Below are positions 50,139 to 57,045 of a stretch of 64,000 nucleotides of DNA, piece after piece; the first letter of the stretch is position 1; every line of letters starts with the position of its first letter. The notes below the pieces were generated by a model that was not told the origin of the DNA, did not search any database, and saw nothing but the letters and a program-made list of their open reading frames with translations. The translations under genes were made by a program, and so were the position numbers. Source of the DNA: Propionibacteriaceae bacterium UBA6238 (lineage in GTDB: Bacteria; Actinomycetota; Actinomycetes; Propionibacteriales; Propionibacteriaceae); the NCBI GenBank assembly GCA_002441465.1, contig DJWE01000005.1:34090-98089 (forward strand). The letters run 5' to 3'.

Positions 50139-51476
50139 ATGGATAAGCAGACCGAGTTCGTGCTTCGCACCATGGAGGAGCGGGACGTTCGCTTCGTCCG
50201 GCTCTGGTTCACCGACGTCCTGGGCTTTCTGAAGTCCGTCGCCGTCGCCCCCGCGGAACTCGAAGGCGCGTTCTCCGAGGGGATCGGATTCGACGGTTCG
50301 GCCATTCAGGGTTTCGCCCGGGTCTACGAGTCCGACATGGTGGCCCATCCCGATCCGTCCACCTTCCAGCTGCTGCCGTGGCGAGGCGCCACCCAGGGCA
50401 CCGCCCGGATGTTCTGCGACATCCGCCTGCCCGACGGCGCACCGTCGTTCGCGGATCCGCGGTACGTGCTGAAGAGGGCGCTGAAGAAGGCCTCCGACAT
50501 GGGCTTCACCTACTACACGCACCCCGAGATCGAGTTCTACCTGTTCAAGCAGCCGATCGTGCCCGGCCAGCCGCCGGTGCCGGCCGACCAGTCCGGCTAC
50601 TTCGACCACACCACCACCAGCCCCGGAGCGGACTTCCGTCGTCAGGCGATCACGTTGCTGGAGCAGATGGGCATCTCGGTGGAGTTCAGCCACCACGAGG
50701 GCGGCCCGGGCCAGCAGGAGATCGACCTGCGCTACGCCGACGCGCTCACCATGGCCGACAACATCATGACCTTCCGGGTCGTGATCAAGGAGGTCGCGGT
50801 GATGCAGAACATGTTCGCGTCCTTCATGCCGAAGCCGCTGAGCAACCATCCGGGCTCGGGCATGCACACCCACGTCTCCCTGTTCGAGGGGGACACCAAC
50901 GCCTTCTACGACGCCAGTGCCGAGTACCACCTGTCGAAGACCGGACGCCAGTTCATCGCGGGTCTGCTCAAGCACGCCGGGGAGATCACCGCGGTGACCA
51001 ATCCCTGGGTGAACTCCTACAAGCGCCTGATCGCGGGCGCGGAGGCGCCGAGCTACATCTGCTGGGGCCAGAACAACCGTTCCGCGCTGGTGCGAGTGCC
51101 GATGTACAAGCCGAACAAGGGCGCGTCCGCTCGGATCGAGTTGCGCTCGATCGACTCGGCGGCGAACCCGTACCTCACCTACGCCATGGTGCTCGCGGCA
51201 GGGCTGGCCGGGATCGAGAACGAGTACGAGTTGCCCGAGGGTGCCGAGGACGACGTGTGGTCGCTGACCGATCGGCAGCGGCAGGCCTTGGGCATCTCTC
51301 CGCTGCCGCGCAGCCTGGGCAACGCGATCGATCTGATGGAGAACTCCCAGCTCGTCGCGGACACCCTGGGCGAGCACGTCTTCGACTTCTTCCTGCGGAA
51401 CAAGAAGGCCGAGTACGACTCCTACCGCAGCCAGGTCTCCGAATGGGAGCTCAATCACTCGCTGCCCGCGCTGTAG
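50139..51476 (+). CDS. glnA2: Glutamine synthetase, GlnA2-type
   Basis: It makes glutamine from glutamate, ammonia and ATP. The 445-residue chain has the type I signatures GFDGSAIQGFARVYESDM, HPEIEFYLF, HHEGGPGQQEIDLRYADAL, NPGSGMHTHVSL-like SNHPGSGMHTHVSLFEG and NNRSALVRVPMYKP. The adenylylation loop with its tyrosine (NLYDLP in GlnA1) is missing; YELPEGAEDDVWSL stands there, so control by GlnE is not expected. Such GSI-alpha enzymes are called GlnA2 in actinobacteria. glnE lies 5.6 kb away, separated by an exporter operon. No ribosome site is evident. Confidence 0.93.
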   Translation: MDKQTEFVLRTMEERDVRFVRLWFTDVLGFLKSVAVAPAELEGAFSEGIGFDGSAIQGFARVYESDMVAHPDPSTFQLLPWRGATQGTARMFCDIRLPDGAPSFADPRYVLKRALKKASDMGFTYYTHPEIEFYLFKQPIVPGQPPVPADQSGYFDHTTTSPGADFRRQAITLLEQMGISVEFSHHEGGPGQQEIDLRYADALTMADNIMTFRVVIKEVAVMQNMFASFMPKPLSNHPGSGMHTHVSLFEGDTNAFYDASAEYHLSKTGRQFIAGLLKHAGEITAVTNPWVNSYKRLIAGAEAPSYICWGQNNRSALVRVPMYKPNKGASARIELRSIDSAANPYLTYAMVLAAGLAGIENEYELPEGAEDDVWSLTDRQRQALGISPLPRSLGNAIDLMENSQLVADTLGEHVFDFFLRNKKAEYDSYRSQVSEWELNHSLPAL

Positions 51477-51501
51477 GCTCGCGGATCGACCTACACCTCG
51501 G

Positions 51502-51525
51502 GGGCCAGCACCATGGTGCTGGCCC
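51502..51525. terminator. Palindromic hairpin after glnA2
   Basis: A perfect 24-bp palindrome, arm GGGCCAGCACCA, 25 bp after the glnA2 stop. Confidence 0.75.
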
Positions 51526-51565
51526 TCGATGCGTCCGGACGCTCCGCGAACGGGCAGCAGAACGC

Positions 51566-51596
51566 CGTCGTCGCCACCCCGGAAGGGGCGACGACG
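51566..51596. terminator. Second hairpin, between glnA2 and the exporter operon
   Basis: Stem CGTCGTCGCC / GGCGACGACG with an 11-nt loop that can add a CC/GG pair. It lies just past the minus-strand stop at 51610 and probably ends the exporter transcript. Confidence 0.75.
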
Positions 51597-51609
51597 ACGG
51601 CGAACGGGC

Positions 51610-53310
51610 TCAGCGGCTGGCGGACGCGGTCGGTGCCGCGCTCGCCTGGACCGAGCTGCCCCCCGTGGGCGCGGCCGTGGCCGCAGAGGACGCCGCAGCC
51701 GAAGCCGATGCCGATGACGATGACGTCGAGGTCGTCCGGCGCCGGTTCGTCTGGTTCTCCGGGATCGCCGCGGTGTTGTCGGCCAGGACCACGATCTGAC
51801 CGGCCTCGACACCCGAGGTGATCTGCACCCAGCCGCCGCCGACGGCGCCGGTCTGCACGGTGACGGTGGAGGCGGAGGTTGCGTTGGCGCTGTCCACCAC
51901 CTGAACCGTTGCGGTGCCGGTACCGGTCGGTGTGACCGCCGACGCCGGCAGCCGGAGCACACTCGTGGCCGACTTGATCGGGATCAGCACCGACGCCTTG
52001 GCGCCGCTCGCGAGCAGGCCGGACGCATCGCTCACCGACACCGTGGTGGTGTAGGTCGGAGTGTCTCCGCTGGTGCCACTTGTTTCGAGCGAGGCGATGC
52101 TGGTGATCTTGCCGGTGAGGGTCTTGGTCGACCCGGCCGGGGTCACGGTGACCTCCTGGCCGACCGTGACCAGTTCGCGGGTCGTCAGGGGCAACTCGAA
52201 GCTCACCACGGCGCTGCCGGTGCCGACGATCGTGATCGAACCGGCCGAGGCGCTCTCGCCCACGCTCAGTCCGACCACGCCGACCGTCCCGGAGATCGGA
52301 GCGACCAGGGTTGCGTTCGCCAGATCCTCCTGGGCGGCGGCCAGATCCTGTTCTGCGCTCAGCAGGCTGGCCTTGGCTTTTGCCACCGCCGACTTGCTCA
52401 CGCTCGTGGAGGAGCTGGAGCTGCTCTTCTTGCCCCCGGTGCTCGGCAGCCCACCGCCGGGGCCGCCGGTGAGCTGGCCGACCACCTGCTGAAGGTTCGC
52501 GTTGGCCAAGATCACCTCGGCGCGGGCGTTCGCGCAGTCCTGGAGTTGCTCATCGGTGAAGGAGTCGGAGTCGAGCGTCTTGGCCAGCTGGGACGCGGTG
52601 GCGGTCGCGCTCGGCTCCTCGGTGGCCGCCGCGCTGGACGTCGCGGTGCCGGTCGCGGTGGGCGTGGCCGTCGGCGTCGCCGCAGCGGACGTCTCGGCCG
52701 GCGCCTCCGAGGTGGAGGTCGCGGTGGAGGTCGCGGTCGGTGTGGCCGTCGGAGTGTCCGCCGCAGGCAGGATCGAGTCGAAGATCGCGTTGCACTTGTC
52801 CGCCTCGTCCAGGACGGCGAGGTTCATCCGCGAGGACGCTTCGCTGAGCACGGTCGGATCGATCACCACGCTCGCCGTGGTCGCGCCGCTGGACGAGCTG
52901 GACTTGCTCGAACTGCTCGAGGAGCTGCTCGACGAGCTGGACGGGTGCCTGGCCGAGTACAGCGAAGCTTCGGCCTGGGCGACACTGGTGGTCGCGTTCA
53001 GCACGGCCAGCCGCAACTCGCCCTTGGTCAACACCGCCAGGGTGTCTCCGGCCTCGACCTCGTCACCGACGGCCACGGAGACCTTCTTCACCGTGCCGCT
53101 GACCGAGAAGGACGCCTCGGAGGTGTTCTTCCTGCTGATCGTGCCGGTGGCGGTATAGGTCTGGGTGACGTCCCCGGTCGAGGCGACAGCAGTCACGTAG
53201 CGCTGGCTGGCGGCACTGGAGGACGTGGCGACGCCGACCCCGATGCCGGCCACCACGGCCAGCGCGGTGCCGGCCCCCAGCACGGCCCGAATACGTGGGT
53301 TCATGGTCAT
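51610..53310 (-). CDS. Efflux adaptor (HlyD/MacA-like membrane fusion protein) with low-complexity inserts
   Basis: A 566-residue secreted, membrane-anchored adaptor (signal/anchor at residues about 8-32). The MFP core is present: SFSVSGTVKKVSVAVGDEVEAGDTLAVL half-lipoyl, AKASLLSAEQDLAAAQEDLANATLVAPISGTVGVVGLSVGE, and beta-barrel segments. Between them are a run of about 20 Ser with one Lys (residues about 124-143) and a Thr/Ala/Pro/Glu repeat (about 183-240). It also ends in a Ser/Ala/Thr-rich tail. ATGA overlap with the permease upstream. It is the second adaptor of one operon, unusual because MacAB systems have one. Confidence 0.85.
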   Translation of the reverse strand: MTMNPRIRAVLGAGTALAVVAGIGVGVATSSSAASQRYVTAVASTGDVTQTYTATGTISRKNTSEASFSVSGTVKKVSVAVGDEVEAGDTLAVLTKGELRLAVLNATTSVAQAEASLYSARHPSSSSSSSSSSSSKSSSSSGATTASVVIDPTVLSEASSRMNLAVLDEADKCNAIFDSILPAADTPTATPTATSTATSTSEAPAETSAAATPTATPTATGTATSSAAATEEPSATATASQLAKTLDSDSFTDEQLQDCANARAEVILANANLQQVVGQLTGGPGGGLPSTGGKKSSSSSSTSVSKSAVAKAKASLLSAEQDLAAAQEDLANATLVAPISGTVGVVGLSVGESASAGSITIVGTGSAVVSFELPLTTRELVTVGQEVTVTPAGSTKTLTGKITSIASLETSGTSGDTPTYTTTVSVSDASGLLASGAKASVLIPIKSATSVLRLPASAVTPTGTGTATVQVVDSANATSASTVTVQTGAVGGGWVQITSGVEAGQIVVLADNTAAIPENQTNRRRTTSTSSSSASASAAASSAATAAPTGGSSVQASAAPTASASR

Positions 53311-54539
53311 TCACTCCTCAGTGCGTCGATCGGTGCGAGCTTGGCCGCCCGGGAGGCGGGGTAGACACCGGCGACCAGGCCGATACCCAGCGAGACCGCG
53401 AGGGCGATCAGCGTTGCCGGAATGGAGATGAGCACGGTCATGCTCAGGATCGGAGTCAGGATCGCCGCACCGGCGAAGCCGAGGCCGACGCCGACCAGGC
53501 CACCCAGCACGCCCAGGATGCCCGCCTCCACCAGGAACTGGCGCCTGATCACCCCGGGCGTTGCACCCAGGGCCTTGCGCAGGCCGATCTCCCGAACACG
53601 CTCGCTGACCGAGACGAGCATGATGTTCATCACGCCGATGCCGCCGACCAACAACGAGATCGCGGCGATGCCGCCGAGCAGCAGGGTCAGGATGCCGGTC
53701 ACCGAGGTCGCGGTCTCGACCAGCGACGCCTGAGTGGTCACCGTGAAGTCGGCGTTTTCGGAGGTCACCTGGTGGGAAGCCAGCAGCGCCGTGTTCACCT
53801 GCTGGTAGGCCGCCGACAGGCTGTCGGTGTCCTTGCCGGACAGGTAGATCGTCGAGACGCTGTTGGCGCTGCTGGAGGTGGACAAGCGGGACGCGAAGGT
53901 CGTGATGGGCACCAGCACGGTGTCGTCGAGACTGCTGGTCGTCGAAGAACCCTCCGACGCCAACACGCCGATGATCGTGAACGACTGGCCGTTGATGCTG
54001 ATCGTCTGGCCGATCGGGGAACCGACCGAGAACAACTCGCTCGACGTCTCCGAACCGATCACGGCGACGTTCGCGGAGGAGTCCACCTCCGCGGTGGTGA
54101 AGAACCGGCCGGTGTCGACTTCTCGGGCACGCACGGTGAGCCACTCGGGCACGGTGCCGACCACGGTCGAGGTCCAGGTCGTCTCCGAGGACTGCAGCGA
54201 GCCGCTGGTGGACGAGGTCGGGGCGACCGCGACCACGTCGGGGGCGATCTGGGGATCGGCCAGCATCTCGGCGTCCTGCATGGTCAGCGTGGACACCGCG
54301 CTGCCGCCGCCGCGGAAGCCCCCTGAGGAGGTCGACTGGGACGGCGAGACCGAGATCAGGTTCGAGCCGAGCGAGCTGATCTGGTCGGTGATCTGCTGCT
54401 GGGCGCCCTGGCCGAGGCCGACGGTGAGCATCACTGCGGCGATGCCGATCAGGATGCCGAGCATGGTCAGCGCCGAGCGCATCCGGCGCGCATTGAGTGC
54501 TGCGATCGCCGTGCGCAGGGTCTCCGTCCAGCCCATCAT
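53307..54539 (-). CDS. ABC transporter permease, MacB/FtsX family
   Basis: A 410-residue membrane protein with the MacB topology: TM1 at residues about 20-45 (RSALTMLGILIGIAAVMLTVGLG), a 230-residue extracellular MacB periplasmic core domain (SSLGSNLISVSPSQ, GTVPEWLTVRAREVDTGRFFTTAEVD, VAVIGSETSSELF), then three TM helices (GGIAAISLLVGGIGVMNIMLVSVSERVREIGLRKALGATPGVI...). This family moves signals or substrates mechanically across the membrane rather than through a pore. It overlaps its neighbours by 4 bp on both sides. Confidence 0.91.
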   Translation of the reverse strand: MMGWTETLRTAIAALNARRMRSALTMLGILIGIAAVMLTVGLGQGAQQQITDQISSLGSNLISVSPSQSTSSGGFRGGGSAVSTLTMQDAEMLADPQIAPDVVAVAPTSSTSGSLQSSETTWTSTVVGTVPEWLTVRAREVDTGRFFTTAEVDSSANVAVIGSETSSELFSVGSPIGQTISINGQSFTIIGVLASEGSSTTSSLDDTVLVPITTFASRLSTSSSANSVSTIYLSGKDTDSLSAAYQQVNTALLASHQVTSENADFTVTTQASLVETATSVTGILTLLLGGIAAISLLVGGIGVMNIMLVSVSERVREIGLRKALGATPGVIRRQFLVEAGILGVLGGLVGVGLGFAGAAILTPILSMTVLISIPATLIALAVSLGIGLVAGVYPASRAAKLAPIDALRSE

Positions 54540-55246
54540 CGTGCGGCTCCTGCCGTCGCGACCGGGACCGACTCACGCAGCAGCCCGTCGTAGATGTGCA
54601 CCAGGTGCTTGGCCCGCTGGCCGACCTCCGCCTCGTGAGTGATCACCACGATGGTGCGACCGGACTCGTTCAGCTCCCCGAACAGCTCCAGGATCTCTGC
54701 GGTCGAGTGGGAGTCGAGGGCACCGGTGGGCTCGTCGGCAAGGATCAGCGCCGGGTCCGTGACCAGCGCTCTCGCCACCGAAACCCGCTGTTGCTGACCG
54801 CCGGACAGCTCGCCGGGGCGGTGCTGGACGCGCTGGGCCAGGCCCACCTTCTCCAGGGCAGCCATCGCTCGCTCGCGACGCTCGGCCGCAGGCACGCCGG
54901 CGTACACCAGCGGGAGTTCCACGTTTCTGATCGCGGTGAGGCTCGCCAGCAGGTTGAACTGCTGGAACACGAACCCGATCTTCTTGTTGCGCACCTCGGC
55001 CAGTTGCCGCTCCGACATCGAACTGACGTCCGTTCCGTCGAGCAGGTAGGTGCCGGCCGTCGGCACGTCGAGACAGCCGATGATGTGCATCAGCGTCGAC
55101 TTGCCCGAGCCTGAGGGGCCCATGATCGCGAGGTATTCCCCTGCGTCCACGTCCAGGTTGATCCCGCGGAGCGCTTCGACCTCCACCACGCCGGTGGAGT
55201 AGGTCTTGCGGACTCCGCTCATCTGCAGCATGCCCATTCCGGTCAC
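54536..55246 (-). CDS. ABC transporter ATPase, MacB/LolD family
   Basis: A 236-residue nucleotide-binding subunit: Walker A GPSGSGKSTLMHIIG, Q-loop FVFQQFNLL, signature LSGGQQQRVSVARAL, Walker B LILADEPTGALD and H-loop VVITHEAE. LLDGTDVSSMSERQLAEVRNKKIGFVFQ is typical of the MacB/LolD group. GTG start at 55246 overlaps the preceding adaptor stop (GTGA). With the FtsX permease it forms the motor of the exporter. Confidence 0.94.
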   Translation of the reverse strand: MTGMGMLQMSGVRKTYSTGVVEVEALRGINLDVDAGEYLAIMGPSGSGKSTLMHIIGCLDVPTAGTYLLDGTDVSSMSERQLAEVRNKKIGFVFQQFNLLASLTAIRNVELPLVYAGVPAAERRERAMAALEKVGLAQRVQHRPGELSGGQQQRVSVARALVTDPALILADEPTGALDSHSTAEILELFGELNESGRTIVVITHEAEVGQRAKHLVHIYDGLLRESVPVATAGAAR

Positions 55247-56493
55247 CGACCGCCCTGGGCGCCGGCCGGCGGGGCGCCGCCACCGGGCGCGCCACCGCCG
55301 TCGAGGCCGCCGGCACCGCCGCCGAAGCCGAAGCTGCCGCCCTGGCTGTCGCTGGAGGAGGTGGAGGTCGAACTCGGCCGGGTGAAACTGATCAGCACCG
55401 AGTCACCCTCGCTCAGTCCGCTGGTGATCTGGGTGTAGCTGCCGAAGACTTTGCCGATCTCGACCCCGACGGTGCTCTCGCTACCATCGGTCACCTTGGT
55501 CACGACCGTCTTGCCGTTCTCGGTCTTGATCGCCGCAGTCGGCACGGTGAGCACATCGTCGTAGGTTCCGGTGGTGATCGACGCCGTCGCCGTGGTGCCG
55601 GAGTACAAGTCGGTGTGCGTTCCCTTGAGCTTGACCACCACCGGGAAGGTGGCGGTGCCGTCGTCGCTGGTGGACGTGGCCACGATGCCGACCGAAGCCA
55701 CCGTTCCGGTGAGGGTGTCGGTGGTTGCGTCGGTGGTCACGCTCACCTTCTGGCCGGCCTTCACGCTGCTCAGGTCCGCAGCCCCGATGCTGCCCTCCAC
55801 CTTCCACTTCGAGGTGGCGATAATCACGAACTGGGCAGAGCTGGACGAACTGGACGAACTGGATGTCGAGCTGCTGGAGCTGCTGGAACTGGAGCTGGAA
55901 CCGACCGTGTCGCCGACCTCGACGTCCACGCTCGCCACAGTTCCGGCGATCGGCGCCCGAAGCGTGGCGTCCTCCAGGTCCTGCTCCGCGCTGGTCAGCG
56001 CCGCCGACGCCGACGTCACTTGAGCCTTCGCCGAGCGGATCGCCGCGCTGCTGCCGTCGTTGTCGTAGACCTCGCTCAGGTTGGCCTTGGCGGTGGTCAG
56101 GTTGGCTTCGGCGAGATCGACGGCGTTCTGCAGTTCCGAGTCGTCGATGGTGGCCAGCTTCTGGCCCTTCTTGACCGTGTCTCCCGCCTTGACCTTGACC
56201 TTCGTCACGGTGCCGGAGACCGCGAAGCTGACGTCCGACTCCTTCTGTGGGCTGAGCGTGCCGTCGAAGCCCACGGTGAGCGTCTGGGTGCCCTTCTCGA
56301 CCTGCACGGTGCGGCTGAACGTGCCGGTTGCGCCGGCCTGATCGCCGCGCAACAGCAGGAAGGTGCCGATACCTGCGCCGCCGAGGACGACGACGGCAGC
56401 CAGGCCGAGGACCAGCCACTTCTTCCAGGTCATCCGGCGCCGGCGGGGCGTATCAGGGTTGTCTGCCGGGAACCCGGTCTCTTCGGTTGTCAT
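55243..56493 (-). CDS. Efflux adaptor (MacA-like) with polyserine insert
   Basis: A 416-residue adaptor, first gene of the exporter operon. Anchor helix KKWLVLGLAAVVVLGGAGIGTFLLL (residues about 24-48), half-lipoyl SFAVSGTVTKVKVKAGDTVKKGQKLATI, hairpin region with DLAEANLTTAKANL and AALTSAEQDLEDATLRAPIAGTVASVDVEVGDTVG, then about 20 Ser (residues about 200-219), a beta-barrel and a Gly/Ala/Pro-rich tail. The serine codons are mixed (AGC, TCC, TCG, AGT), so the run is not simple codon slippage. GAGGAG lies 11 nt before the ATG. Confidence 0.88.
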   Translation of the reverse strand: MTTEETGFPADNPDTPRRRRMTWKKWLVLGLAAVVVLGGAGIGTFLLLRGDQAGATGTFSRTVQVEKGTQTLTVGFDGTLSPQKESDVSFAVSGTVTKVKVKAGDTVKKGQKLATIDDSELQNAVDLAEANLTTAKANLSEVYDNDGSSAAIRSAKAQVTSASAALTSAEQDLEDATLRAPIAGTVASVDVEVGDTVGSSSSSSSSSSSTSSSSSSSSSAQFVIIATSKWKVEGSIGAADLSSVKAGQKVSVTTDATTDTLTGTVASVGIVATSTSDDGTATFPVVVKLKGTHTDLYSGTTATASITTGTYDDVLTVPTAAIKTENGKTVVTKVTDGSESTVGVEIGKVFGSYTQITSGLSEGDSVLISFTRPSSTSTSSSDSQGGSFGFGGGAGGLDGGGAPGGGAPPAGAQGGR

Positions 56494-56637
56494 CGCGTAC
56501 GGTTCTCCTCTGGACGCATAGCCACGGTCCAGACGCTAGAACCCGCACCTGTGCCCGATGCTGCGCGAACCTGTGGTTCGTCTGTGCGCCTGCTCCGAGT
56601 CTGCGATGCCGGCAGGGGGACGTACCGAGCGTCCGGA

Positions 56638-57021
56638 TCAGGAGAGCTCGGGCAACGGCCACACCGTGGCCAGGTCGCTGCGGATTCCGGAAGCTCTGAC
56701 CGCGTGGGCGTCCACCGCGTCCGACCAGCTCAGTGAGCCGGCGGCCAGCCGCAGCAGCGTGACCGCGTCGGTCTGGACCACGTTCGGCGGCGTGCCGCGG
56801 GTGTGCCGGCCGCGCTCGCCGATACCGAGCTGCACGGCGGCGAAGGGTGGGACGCGCAGTTCCACCGTCCCACCCGGGTGCCGGGCGGCCAGCAGCGCGC
56901 AGATCGTACGAGCGGCTGCGGCGAGTTCGCTGCGGGGAAGCTCACTGTCGGGATGGTCGGCGAGGGTGGCGGCAGCGGCTCGGAGCTCCTCGATGTTCGC
57001 TGTCGTCACGGCCCTGGCCAC
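56638..57021 (-). CDS. SCP2-like (bacterial sterol-carrier-orthologue) protein next to glnE
   Basis: A 127-residue protein of the small actinobacterial family annotated as sterol carrier family protein. It has the family end RGTPPNVVQTDAVTLLRLAAGSLSWSDAVDAHAVRASGIRSDLATVWPL and a GGTVELRVPPFAAVQLG strand pair. A hydrophobic ligand is likely but unknown. GTG at 57021 is chosen because a -10 TAGCGT (57029-57034) lies 7 nt upstream, and GTG 57009 is the alternative. A long open frame continues upstream but is antisense to glnE. Confidence 0.75.
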   Translation of the reverse strand: MARAVTTANIEELRAAAATLADHPDSELPRSELAAAARTICALLAARHPGGTVELRVPPFAAVQLGIGERGRHTRGTPPNVVQTDAVTLLRLAAGSLSWSDAVDAHAVRASGIRSDLATVWPLPELS

Positions 57022-57028
57022 GAGCCAG

Positions 57029-57038
57029 ACGCTAGCAT
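57029..57038. promoter_or_regulatory. Overlapping divergent -10 boxes for glnE and the SCP-like gene
   Basis: Plus-strand TAGCAT (57033-57038) lies 7 nt before the glnE GTG; minus-strand TAGCGT (57029-57034) lies 7 nt before the GTG of the SCP-like gene. The two boxes share the TA at 57033-57034, so one near-palindromic CTAG core would start both leaderless transcripts. Confidence 0.6.
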
Positions 57039-57045
57039 CACACAG

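Noticed and set aside
49674..51962. 762-codon minus-strand frame antisense to glnA2
   Set aside because: Only its last 129 codons (the VOC protein) show protein-like sequence. The rest is Arg/His/Gly-rich shadow of the glutamine synthetase gene in high-GC DNA.
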